Source: Archegozetes longisetosus (taxonomy: Eukaryota; Arthropoda; Arachnida; Sarcoptiformes; Trhypochthoniidae). From it: DNA of 64,000 nt. Where the stretch lies: the NCBI GenBank assembly GCA_018873245.2, contig JAEMBT020000001.1:8206220-8270219 (forward strand), read 5' to 3'. How positions within the stretch are numbered: position 1 is the first letter of the stretch; each line of letters opens with the position of its first letter. Under the pieces are notes generated by a model. It saw only the letters and a program-made list of their open reading frames with translations, ran no database searches and was not told the DNA's origin. Positions 36,502 through 48,026 of the stretch are shown piece after piece. The translations under genes were made by a program, and so were the position numbers.

Positions 36502-37269
36502 ATTATGAGTTCTTTTCACTTGTTAAGAAATATGGAATAATGTTTGAGTTCATTTTGAAAATCTTATTACTTGCAGTTTTAACTTGTCAACAGGCAGTAC
36601 ATTAAAATAACTTTATCAAGTGAAATGTAAAACATTTAAGCTATGATAACTTAATATGATATCAGATTGTCGTGTTATAAATCAGACGACTTTTATATAA
36701 AGGATACCAAATTGTGATCAGTTCTCATACTTTGAATCTTATTTAATCTAACTCTTAATATGATCTCAGTTTATTTCAGAATTTATTATTTGAGTAATCA
36801 ATTCGTGAAATTACTTTGAAACAATCCGAAAAATTTCTTAAAACAATATTTTCTAATTTTGAAAGCTCTTTACTAAAATTAATATAACATTATTTGTAAA
36901 AATTGAATTATAAATCAATTGTTGAGTATATAAGTACTTATTATCTTAAAATTAAACGAAAAGTGAGTCACAATCAGGTTTAAAAGTTTGATCTTTTAAT
37001 AAACTGGCATTATAAATGAATTCAATCAAATAAGAATACAATGCTCACACCCAACGACACATTCAATTACGTAATGTTGCGTATTTTCCATCTAAGCAGA
37101 CTTGTTTATCTAATACCAAAGATATATTCCGGAAACACTCATCCGTTTCGCTATTTTTATACGAACATATCAAACAATAATGTTGTAAAAAATATGTCAA
37201 AATTATTCATATCAATAGAAATATTATCTTTCATCAGAAAGAATTAATACAGTATAATATTCAAAATCA
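36502..37269. other. Upstream region of the sulfotransferase-like gene
   Basis: AT-rich. An open frame at 37041-37247 directly before the gene has no family motif and is out of frame with it, so it is left as probable 5' untranslated or promoter sequence. Confidence 0.4.
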
Positions 37270-38998
37270 ATGAAAGGCATAAAAAATTCTCTAAAAAAGT
37301 TAAGTTTCTCTCGAAATTCAACTAAACTTAGTCATCCGACCGAAAAGGACCGATTAATTGATGCAAATATAAAACGAGTGGCATATCAGGAATCTTTCCC
37401 AAAGATCCTGACATATAAAGATGTTACATTGCCTGGAGATATAATTCATCCTAAAGTTTTGGAAGACTTACCGGACTTTGAAGTGCGCAGAGATGATATC
37501 TATATTGTTTCATATCCGCTATCAGGTTCTCAAGTGGTCGAAGAAATAGTTACTCTTATTGTTAATAAATTTAATGCTAAGAATCCCTCCCGAAGGCAGA
37601 GAACGGCACAAGTGGCCAAATTAGAAGTGGCTAATCCTTACGGTCATACTCGATGGCTTAAAGGGCTTAAGTCGCCCAGAATTTTGACTACAAATTTGCC
37701 ATTTGAGTTGATTCCTGATAAGGTCAAGGAAACTCGCTGTAAAGTAAGCTTTGATTTTAATTCTTATTTCCAATTTAATTTTTGTTTGAAATTAATCTTA
37801 AATCTTTTTAGGCCTTAAAGCTTACTGTTAGATTCCTGCTTTCTGTTCCTAAAATTTATTAAATTCATTCAGAAAATTGCTTAACAAGGACAGAGTTTAG
37901 AATAATTTCACTTTTATACCGATCATATTATTTATTAAAAAGTCATAATAAGGATTCACCTTTTATTTTGATCAGTTATTCAAAAGTAGAAAAAAATTAT
38001 TTTACGAAAGTTTATAAGATCGGAATCTAAAACAACTTTTACTTTCGAAATCTTTAGAAATTTTTAATAGTTAATCAAATGCTAACCATTAGTAAAAAAT
38101 AGGAAATCAAACACTTATTTGATAGGGATTATATCTTTAGGTGATATATTTGGTTCGAAATCCTAAAGATCAAGCAGTTTCCTATTACTATAACCATAGA
38201 GTCAAAGGTATCTTATCATCATTTGACGACTTTATTGATCTTTACATGAATGGACACCTACTATATGGTGATTGGTTTAATCATGTCTTATCCTATTGGC
38301 AATTGTCTCAAACATATCCGGATAATGTCTTGTTTATAGCTTATGAAGAAATCAAAATTGTGAGTCAATTACACATGGAGTACAATAATACTGAATATCC
38401 AAAATTAATCACACTTAGAGTTAGAAAAAGTCTTAATTATCCAAAAATATTTTGATAGGAAACTAATTCAATGACTAAACTAATCGTCGATTTTCTCGGC
38501 TATGAACTGAGTAATGAAGATCTCAACGAAATAAGTAATAGCTTGCCTAAAAGGCCACAGTCAGATGATGATAAGGCCAATCAAGTTGAGAACAAAGTCA
38601 AAAACTCCAAGTTTGAGGGCGTGATCGGTGATTGGCAGAACTATTTCTCACCCGAACAGAGCCGTAAAATGGATGAACTTTTTAAGGCAAAATTTACAAA
38701 TTTAGGTCTCAGTATGTCTTTCGATCCAACAGATGCTTTGAAGCGTATCGAACAGTTCGGAAGAATTATAGTTAATAATAAGAATAAAAGCAATGAAAAA
38801 TCAAAGAAAAAGAAAGGCGAACCTTCCACTAGTGGTAGGCTAGAACTGACCAAAGATGAAGTTTTGCTTTTGAGGAATAAGAGTCAGATTGAAGAGCTTG
38901 TTATTGAGTCAAAGACTGCAGAAGAAGAAAAGAGTTGTTGGACAAGTTTTTTGAGAAAGCTTTGTTCGTGTTTTAGTACCAAATATCAACAGTTATGA
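37270..38998 (+). CDS. Cytosolic sulfotransferase-fold protein lacking catalytic residues
   Basis: Three exons in phase 0: 37270-37743, 38141-38359 and 38459-38998, giving 410 aa (SULTs are usually about 290-350). SULT landmarks are present in order: RRDDIYIVSYPLSGSQ, SPRILTTNLPFELIPD, VIYLVRNPKDQAVSYYYN (3'-phosphate site, intact), LFIAYEEIKI, VDFLGYELSNEDL and GVIGDWQNYFSPEQ. However the PAPS-loop Lys (YPKSGTTW) is Leu84, the catalytic His (KTHLP) is Asn142, and the RKG motif before GDW reads FEG (283-285). Transfer of sulfate is therefore unlikely. A tail of about 90 residues absent from the family is Lys-rich (NKSNEKSKKKKGEP), then acidic, and ends SCWTSFLRKLCSCFSTKYQQL-type with three cysteines, a possible lipid-anchor or metal site. 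Splice sites and frame are intact, so this looks like a maintained pseudoenzyme rather than a dead gene. Confidence 0.88.
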
Positions 38999-39967
38999 AT
39001 TCTCTATAAGATTTTATTTTTTCAGGTTTTTGTTTTGTTTTTGTTTTGTTTTTGTTGGGTTTGTAATTAAGAGAAAAAATCTCCTTTTTTACTTAGCTTA
39101 GTCACAAAATTCTGAAGACTAGTTCTATTGTTTTTAAGCATTCTTCAGACTTTTCTTGGTTTTATGTGAATTAGTTTTCTCTTAAGTCATTGCTTATTAA
39201 AGCTTTACTTTCTATTGTTGCTTAAGATATTGCAAAATAATTGAAATGTTTTTCATAGCATGCAAACGCTATAAAATGTTTCAAATTAAAAAATGTTTTC
39301 TTCAAATATAAATAAAATCAATACAAAAATAATATCGACTTTTATAACCTTTTCTTAGGATTTAGAAGCTTTTCTTATACTTTAAAAATTTTAATATTTT
39401 CGATGAGTATTTATTTGAGCAAATTTTCTAACTCAAGGACTAATAGAGATATATATAGATATTTATAATAGATTTTGAGTCTAATTATTTCGAGCCAACA
39501 ATTATCTGATTTAATTGAGCTTAAAATTTGAAAACAAAGTTGACAATATGTTTTTATATAAATCATTAGAAATTTTAAAAATTGATTCTAATTATAGTTG
39601 CTTGAAATATCCGTTAAATCATTTTAATCAATATCAATTTAATATACCCTTAAGCTATTACGGATTGATCCAAACCTTCATATCTGTTTATAAGTTACAT
39701 CAGACTTCTTACATATTCAAACTAATAATGTATCCATTGATCAAACTTGAAATACTTGTTTTACTTTTGAACTTAGATTTTAAGCTAACTCTAACTCTAA
39801 ACAGAGTTATCCTTTTGTTTGTTGAGGAAAAGGTTTGAAAAATATATTCAAGTTATAAAAAATAGACTATTTATACACGAATTTGTTTGCATAAGGTTTT
39901 TACAAATAAAACATTGAATTGATCAAAAAGTTGGAAAGCTTTTGCGTTTATTTTGTTCCAGATTAAA
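38999..39967. other. Intergenic; 3' region of the sulfotransferase-like gene
   Basis: Near 39026-39058 a short GTTTTT run (TTTTTGTTTTGTTTTTGTTT) is repeated. AATAAA-type signals follow at about 39309. An open frame near 39515 begins with a non-ATG codon and has no family motif. Confidence 0.4.
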
Positions 39968-40430
39968 ATGTTATTTATTAATAATAAAATAGTTATTTTG
40001 CTGCTATTCATTGCAATCAAACTATCAGGATGTGAACCCAGGAGAACTAACGTTGGGGTTGATGTTGGGTGAGTATGGTTTTAGTTTAAGCTATTTTTAG
40101 TAATTAACAGTTAGTAAAAGTTACTTAATATTTAATGAAAGTTAGTCAGAGTTAGTCGTCGTTAATAGTAGCTATAACGAATTAGTTAATTATATTTATT
40201 TAATCATTTACAATAGCAATATTTTCCGTTTGGGTTTTGTGAACAACCACAGAGGCACAGGTCTAGGAATCAATGTTCTCGACGGCTTCGTAAGAGTTGG
40301 TGTCGATAGAGACAGATATAGACCAGTACATATTGATTATGACGATGACTACCGACCAGTTCGTAAACGAAACAAAATTAAAAATGTTTACAGACGCGGA
40401 TCAACTGATGTTAGAGTTTCTGTTGGCTAA
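39968..40430 (+). CDS. Small secreted protein, unknown family
   Basis: Two exons, 39968-40068 and 40217-40430, are joined through a GTGAGT donor and an ATAG acceptor in matching phase, giving 104 aa. Residues 1-20 are a clear signal peptide (KIVILLLFIAIKLSGC). The mature part is short and glycine- and valine-patterned (TNVGVDVGNIFRLGFVNN, TGLGINVLDGFVRVGVDRDR), then acidic (IDYDDDYRP), then strongly basic (VRKRNKIKNVYRRGS). There are no cysteines beyond the one at the signal end. The alternation V-x-V-G/D-V suggests short beta strands. I do not recognise a family. A salivary or cuticle-associated secreted peptide is possible but not shown. Confidence 0.6.
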
Positions 40431-40636
40431 AGATGTAATTTTAAAAGTAATATAAACTTGAGTTTTCATATGGGTAAAATATAAATAATGTGTTTGAAAC
40501 TATTTTCACAACTTTACATGACTTTTATTTATTGTAATACTTATATAACAGAAATTTAATCAAATATGTGGATGAGCTAACATTAAAATAAATTAATTAC
40601 TGATTAAAAGTTTTGAAAACTTAAAAATATTCTGAC

Positions 40637-40876
40637 TTATTCTTGGTTCAGGTATTGTGTCCTTCTAGCCATTGAGTTACTCGGACTCAGATCCATATGA
40701 ATCAAACTAAATCTCTTTCGTTGAGAAGCAGTTAAAAGTTTTTCACTCTCATCGAGTTGTTTGAACGAACAGCAACCATAAAATAAGATCAAAAACAAGA
40801 GAAGTATGAGAAATATACCAATCATAGAGATGATTATAATTGATATTAAATAATTTTCTTTTAAAACTAAATTCAT
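40637..40876 (-). CDS. Small single-pass membrane protein, unknown
   Basis: A 79-aa ATG-started frame with one strong hydrophobic helix (LISIIIISMIGIFLILLLFL, about residues 9-33) ending in a YGCCSF juxtamembrane cysteine pair. A charged tail follows (DESEKLLTASQRKRFSLIHM, then DLSPSNSMARR). The composition of the tail is protein-like and not AT-noise-like. No homology is recognised. Confidence 0.4.
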   Translation of the reverse strand: MNLVLKENYLISIIIISMIGIFLILLLFLILFYGCCSFKQLDESEKLLTASQRKRFSLIHMDLSPSNSMARRTQYLNQE

Positions 40877-42568
40877 TCTAAGTGTTAATTAGAGGCTTAA
40901 GAGCAGAAAATTTTCTATTAATTTATTATTCTTTTGAGGAAACAGGATTTCCACTCATGAAATGCTACTAAATATGGGCTGACTTGTATCTGCAAAATAA
41001 TGTTGTGATTTAGTTGCAATAACACTAGAAAGTAAGCTGTGGTTTAGCTATGATTATTTTAGCAACTACAATTTTTATGAGTGTCTCCAAAAGGAAGCTA
41101 AACATTTATAATTCATTAAACGATAAAATAAATTAAAATTTGGTACTATAAATAAAGAGATGTTCAGATGAGTACTTTTCGAGGTTAGTTAAAAAGTTAC
41201 TTTGAATAAAACATTTTTGAGCTTTGTTTAAATACCCCTTTAGGTGGCAACTTGTTGAGCAAAAACTTGTGTAAATCAAGTTCTAAAAAGTTGATTGAAC
41301 TCTTAAAATCTGATAATTGATTTGTTAGTTTGACAAAATATTGATAGTCTTCCAAATAGATTAGTTTCTGGACAATTGAATCAAAATATAATTTTATTTG
41401 CTCATAACTTTCATTATTAAAAACAAGTCAATAGATCGCATTTTAGAGACATTTCTATTAAAATATTAACAATAAAAGATAGTTGTACAAAAGCTACTTC
41501 AGGTTTGAATAAAGTATATTTCAAGTTTATGTTTGCTCAGATTTTGTTGTTTTCTTCCAATCAGTGATTATAGTATTTAAACAGTATAGAAAGAAGCTTT
41601 CTTAAGTAAATATTTCTAGCTTCATATACAAGTAGAAAACACAAAAATTGGCTTTTGTTTAAACAAAGCATTATTTCGTTCAATTTCTAAATCCTTTTAG
41701 TGCCATAAACAAGATGTTGAGCAGATTGTGAATGGATAAAAAGTTGTGTTTAAAATTGTGTCTACAAATTAGCAAAAATATTAGGAGTTTTACTGTTTAC
41801 CATTCTTTGAAAAAATAGTAGAGAGCTCAATCGAACTTTCATTAATTTGAAAATTGATTCTTCACGTTAAAGTTCATCGTTTATCAGGTTAGATTAGATT
41901 AGATTTTTGGGATTACAGCAATTGTTAAAACAATGAATAGTTGTTCAATCAAATGCTTACTTTCTGCGCATAGAAACCAAACTAGTTCAAAATAATTCAT
42001 GAGTTGTTCGGTAGATGAAAGCATAACGAGCTATTACTAAATCCATGAGTTAGAGATAAGTTATAAATCTACCTTCCGTTATGTTTTTGCAAAGATAATA
42101 GTGTCTGTATAAACAAAAATTAGTTATTTGTTTAGGTAATCGAATTAACAGTATTATCTGAGAGAATGGTATAACAAACACTATTCTTAATGACATTTGC
42201 TTTTATTGAAATAGTATCCAAAACGACTTCATTCGTTTTATTAGGGAATATTTTTAATTAACAAAACATCTGAAACTATAATTTATTAAAAGTTCGGAAG
42301 AAATTCTCTACAAATTTACAGGAGTTGATTGTTATATCTTTATATGCTTTTATCAAAGTAGAAACAAATACTTTTACCTGCAGATTGTCCAAAATAAAAC
42401 TAAACTCAGATAAAGCAGTTAAAGGCTTTTTACAATTTGATATATTAATCGCAAATAATATCTAACTACTCATATACTGAAAATTTGATCTATCAAAATG
42501 AACTTTTATTAATCTAATGTGTTATACAAAAAGTGTTCTCTACAACATACGCTTATTAATGCTATTAA
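40877..42568. other. AT-rich intergenic region
   Basis: Nothing recognised except a short GGTTAGATTAGATTAGAT run near 41886. Confidence 0.45.
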
Positions 42569-43004
42569 TAGGGATGGTAGGAATTGTATTAAATACGAAA
42601 TCCTGCAATATTCGATAACATTTATTTATAGGGGAGAAAGTTACTTGATATTCTTTCTCTATAAATTTGTTAAAGAGCTTTTCTGAGCGAATTTCAGTCA
42701 TTTAGTCCTTTTGTTTATACTGATTTGTGTTTTTACTTATTGTTATTTATCAAAATGGGGCTTTATTTTAATGATGATATTGAAGGTATTTTCAATAACT
42801 ATTAAATTAAGTCTAATTAACTTGCCAGAGCTTTGAAGAACAAATATTTATTTGTCAAATATTCCTTTCAAGAGTACGAATAATTAAGATTTTGTTGTGC
42901 AGAATTTCGAAAAGTACAAAAATGTACGATTGTTGACATTCTTTACAACCTACTATTTAACACGACGAATTTGTTCTTATAAAATACGATTTCTACCATC
43001 CCTA
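42569..43004. mobile_element. 436-bp hAT-type MITE with perfect 8-bp target duplication
   Basis: The inverted ends TAGGGATGGTAG(G/A)AAT(T/C)GTATT are flanked by the identical octamer GCTATTAA at 42561-42568 and 43005-43012. No transposase similarity was found inside; the open frame at the right end is incidental. Confidence 0.8.
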
Positions 43005-43012
43005 GCTATTAA

Positions 43013-44210
43013 TACCAATAATAGCCGCATTCATTGGTCCTTTTTACCAGATTTATCAGTAAATTCTTCTCTAGTTCGATCACAAGACTTAGTTAACAAA
43101 TAATTTTTATAAATAAAACCCATTGTTTTATTGAGAACACCATTTTAAATGCTACTTTTGTTTTTATCTCAAACGTTATGATTAAATAGTTAACTCTTCT
43201 TTTACTTGTTTCAAACTTTATTCATAAGTTGCATCTAATCGATGGTTATATTAAAGAAAAATTGTGCTCACAATTTGAGTTTAGTTTTATTTTGGACGAT
43301 CTATGTGGATACAATTGATATGATTTATAATGATAAAATATTGATCATAATTAGATTCGATTAGAAATGTCAATTTGATTACTTATCCATAAAATATGTA
43401 GTTTGTGATATAACTACTAAAAGTCTAAACTAAAATCAATTTAAAATTTGAATTTTTAAATTCCCTAAAATTGAGTGGCCAACGATTGAAAGCCATTTAG
43501 TTAAATTGCACTTTGAACAAATACCAAAATACAACTATAATATGCCCTCTAATAAGTCCTGTCTATGGTCAAAAAGTTTTGCACTATTGATAGCGCCAGT
43601 CTTCATATAAGACGCAAATAAGGGACAAGCGTTTTTGGGTTCTAGATTGAACTTTAAAATGCAAAGTCTGGATGCATTTGTCTCCAGTGTTGGTCTCTAG
43701 TCCTAAGTAGAGCGCTCTCTCATAGTAATGCACATCATTCAAGCATAAGTCTGAATCTATTGGATACTCTGTAAAACGTGAAATATAGACAAACGAGTTA
43801 AACACGTGTCTCGTCTACAGAACCTGAAGTTTTCACTTAAAGTAGAGCTTGTGCTGTCAACAATTAAAAGCTATTTTTGTGGTCCTGGACTTTGCGAACA
43901 TACTACGGATGAAATGATAAGAACGCATTGACTTCAGAGTGACATTCAATTTGATTAATAATTAGATATCTGAACAAATGAATCTCGTGCTCAGATAATG
44001 TAATCAGAAAATTTCAAAGAATCTGGAGTTACAACATTGTTTGCACAAAATATGATTTCCTAACATATAATCTATTTTTCTTTTGAAATAATCCCCACTT
44101 AACCTTATTATCAAAATACTTATTACGTCAAAAAATCCATGATTTCACCAATAACTCAATTGAAAGTTAGCGTCATTTGACTGCCGGTGTAGCATTAGTT
44201 CACTATTATT
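43013..44210. other. Intergenic, with a weak exon-like patch at 43584-43805 (minus)
   Basis: The minus-strand frame at 43584-43805 reads with balanced composition (FTEYPIDSDLCLNDVHYYER, then GDKCIQTLHFKVQSR) and three spaced cysteines. It lacks an ATG and has no matching neighbour exon. It is possibly a decayed or unassigned exon. Confidence 0.25.
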
Positions 44211-46499
44211 ATGATGGCTCCTAAAGATAAGTGAGTATTTTACGTTCAACCATTGAAAAACTATGCAAACAATTTTTTATAATTAAATTATATTCAAATA
44301 TTATCCTCAGATACTCCATTGTTTTCATGATTTTACTTCTTAATGGTATTGGAACTCTACTACCATGGAATATGCTCATCAATGCTGATAGTGTTAGTTA
44401 TAATTAATTTTCTTCTTACTTCGCTTTAATTTTAATTCGATAGATCTGCTCAATAACTTTGCTCTAAATTTTGAATAAGTCCTTGGATATGAAAATGATT
44501 TTTGAGCAGTTTTTTCACTATAAAGATATCTCAATTTTATTAAACTTTAATAGAGAAAGTCTGTTCAAAATTCATTTCCCCAAACTTTCTAATAAGTTTT
44601 AGATATTGAAAATACTTTTCAATCATTTTTTCTCGTGTTAAGGACTTATATTAAGTTTAATTGATAGAAGTTAATTTTTTATCGAACTTCTCCAGTATTT
44701 TGTAGATTATAAACTGACTGTCTCCAATTCCTCGTCAGCTCTGCTCAACTACAAGAAAAACTTTCTCTCATATCTAGGAATCGCATCAAAAGCTCCAAAC
44801 ATAATATTGCAAATCATAAACATGTTCGCGAATGCAACGTAAGTCTAAAACCCCTTCAATTAAAGCCTAAACTAAGCAAAGCTAAATAATTTTACAGTAG
44901 ATACGGATCACTATCAACAAGAATATCAGTAACATTATTGGTTCAAATACTCATTTTCATAATAACTATAATACTAGCAGTTATTGACACACATAGTTGG
45001 GCTGAAACATTCTTTTGGATAACCATGTTATCGGCAGCCATCATAAACGTAGCGAATGGCGTCTACCAGGGATGCGTTTACGGAACAGCAGCAAAGTTAC
45101 CGATGAAGTACACAAATTCAGTGACAATCGGAATGAACTTAAGCGGTACTATCGCTGCTCTATTTATGATATCTTCCATAGCGATAGCACCGACTCCCGA
45201 AATGGTGGCCATTATTTTCTTCTCATGTGCTGTTATTATATTAGCCGCTTGCTTGATAGCTCAATTTTTTATTGTCAAGAACGTTAGTCTAAGATAAAGG
45301 ATTTTGGATACTAAAGCGTTCTGTATCAAGCAGTTTAAAGCAATTGTAATTTTCATACATAAAATTGGCTGAGTTTAGATTAGCTTAAGTTAGGTTAGCG
45401 TGCGTTAACGCTCATTCAGCGTCAGATATTATTGACTAAACTTGCCATCAAATCCAAAAGTAAAGTACATTTTGAAATATATACCTTCCTGCATAACAAA
45501 CATATTTGATTGGGAGCTGTACTTAACTTAATCATAACATTTAATTGTTATATGATTGACAGAGATAAGCGTTGAATAGGTGTGAATCATGTTTTACTTA
45601 TTTATCACAATCACAATGTATAGTCTATACAGTCGACTAACTAAAGTTATATGTGGTCAGCTATATATTTAAAGAAAAAAGTACCTTACTTTTGGATATA
45701 TAAATATGTAAATCTTTATTTTTAAGTATTATAAACGTTTTAACCAATAAGATAGTATAAACTGCGGCCTACAAATCGCTACTGTATCCAAAGATTTTGA
45801 TCGAAAAATAAGTCTAAAATTTAATATTTTTTATAGAAATTTTATATCTATTACACCAAACGAGTGAAAGAGTCCGAATACAATTCAGAACAAATTAAAC
45901 ATATTAATCAATCAGATTATTGCAAGACAGATCGTGATAAAGAGCTTACTGGATGGAATGTATATGTGCATGTCTTCAAAAAAATATGGCTTCAATTACT
46001 AAACATAATCATAATATATTTTGTGTCTCTGTCTATATTCCCAGCACTTATGGCAAACATAAATTCATCTAATGGTGTTATTAGCGAAAAGTATTTTGCA
46101 CCAGTTTTTTGTTTCCTATCATTCAATTTATTCGCAACTGTTGGAAACTTTTTGGCTCAACTGCCAAAAATTTGGAGACCGGGACCTAAAATGCTGATAA
46201 TATTCTCATTATTAAGACTAATATTTATACCGTTTTTTCTATTCTGTAATTATCGGCCCTCTGACACTGAAAGAAAATTATCAGTGCTTATACATAATGA
46301 TTGGATTTATATATTCGGTGGGATCTTAATGGCCATGACTTCGGGTTATTTATCGAGTTTAAGTATGATGTATGCACCTAAATGTGTTCAACCAAAGTAT
46401 TCTTCGACAGCTGGAATGATGGCTGCTCTCACAATTATTCTTGGAATTTTAGCCGGAATTAATTTCTCGCTTGTCTATCCATGGATTGTAACGCTTTAA
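44211..46499 (+). CDS. Equilibrative nucleoside transporter (SLC29/ENT family)
   Basis: Five exons with consistent phases: 44211-44230, 44311-44392, 44696-44838, 44898-45282 and 45837-46499, giving 430 aa (human ENT1 is 456). The first coding exon is only 20 bases. Landmarks are FMILLLNGIGTLLPWNMLI (the ENT TM1 PWN motif), AIINVANGVYQGCVYGTAAK with LPMKYTNSVTIGMNLSG (TM4-TM5), a cytoplasmic loop with KESEYNSEQIKHINQSDYC, and FPALMANINS, then SEKYFAPVFCFLSFNLF, LRLIFIPFFLFCNY and MAMTSGYLSSLSMMYAPK. The family moves nucleosides down their gradient. The TM8 hallmark FDxxxGR of ENTs reads FATVGN, so the conserved Asp and Arg are missing. Everything else looks intact. Confidence 0.88.
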
Positions 46500-48026
46500 A
46501 TGTTTTTAGTTAGAAGATGCCTAAGTTATTAAAGATTAGATCCTAGAGATTCTTGTGAAAAGTTAAAAACTGCTTTGTTGAATAGATCTTATGTGGTCGC
46601 CTTAATTCTATAAAAATGCATCTTATAAAAAATATTTTCATTCAAGTCAAATAGCTTTAAAGTTTGAGCTCGTATTCGAGTCAAATGACTTCTAAGCTTG
46701 AGTTTTCTTTTGTACAATAATACAGTCGCCGCTCGTTATAATGAACGGCCTAATGTAATAAATTTTTTGATTATCATAGAAGCTTACGATATTAGAAATA
46801 GCGTGGATAGTCTGAGAGCCAAACGAATTTTTGGAAGGTATACATTATAGCTCTATGTTGATTATATCCCACTTCGTTGTAGAGAAAGAGTTGATTACAA
46901 TTAGAGATACGATTTTATACCACTTGCCAGAGTGTTTGGTTCTATAGTTTTGATGAAAAGTTAATTTTATAAAGTTCTATCTGATAAATTAGGAAATTTT
47001 TGTTATCTTAGTGAATAAAAATATCTAAAAAATTAATTTTGATCAGTTTATCTGAGACTAGGCCTAATCTATAATATCCCAGCTTTTTCTTAAGTGGCAC
47101 ATAATTTTACTAATCAATAAGATTAAGAATAAAAACGAATAGATGTCTTTAGATATAGTGATTTAATTGGTGGTAAATCTTAAACAATATCAAATCTTTT
47201 TCTCTCGAGTATCATTAGTATATATTTTTGAAGAATAAATATCAACAAATTTAGACTATCTCTAAACTGTCAATTTTTTAAAAATGAATTTCATCTATCA
47301 CCTAAATCAAGACATTGAGACATATGCTAAAGAAGTCAAAATTTCTTGTCATATCAGCTCCACAAAGTGTTAGCTTTACGAAAAAGTTTATTCAAAATAT
47401 TTAATAAAAAAATCATTGCAAGATCACAATCAGTTTTCTCTTGATTCTTACATTTATTGATAGACAAATTGAATGTTAATGTACACATTGTAAACCAAAC
47501 CTAATATTTGTTAGCCCTAGTCATCTCACTTAACAATTCTATAATTCTATTTTACCAACTACTTTAACTTCTTTCTCACTGCAAACTTCTGTAGCGTTAT
47601 TAGAAGTGAAATAATGTTTGTCAGTTGATCTCTATTTTCTGTTTAAGTCAGTTATACTTGAGTATAAATAGTGAAGTTCTTATATTTAACTGTATTCATG
47701 ATTTTATTGATACGTTTTGTACTCATATAATTTCATATAAGAAGTAAAACATTTTCCCTCTATATTTCTAATTTTATTAAGTTTGAAATTACTTTTCATT
47801 AAATTGGTGTTTAGCTGTCTTATTTTTAAAATGAAGACATTTGGATATCAGATGATGGAAACGGCTCGATAGAATAAGACGATCTAAGTCGAAATTTGAG
47901 ACAAAAGAAACAGTTGGGCGAATGTCAAAATGATAGACACTATCCTAGTAAACTGGTTTGAGGTTATATCGACCGTTTGTTCATCCGTAGATGCCAGAGA
48001 AGATTTGGTTAGCTTCATTTGAAATA
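46500..48026. other. Intergenic; possible pogo-like end at 46723
   Basis: At about 46723 CAGTCGCCGCTCGTTATAAT has the style of pogo/Tigger ends; no convincing partner end was located. The remainder is AT-rich with no gene seen. Confidence 0.35.

Noticed and set aside
39515-39838. 107-codon plus-strand open frame
   Set aside because: It begins with a non-ATG codon and consists of hydrophobic low-complexity sequence downstream of the sulfotransferase-like gene.
43584-43805. Exon-like minus-strand patch with three cysteines
   Set aside because: No ATG, an in-frame stop just upstream and no acceptor that joins in phase; kept only as a remark.
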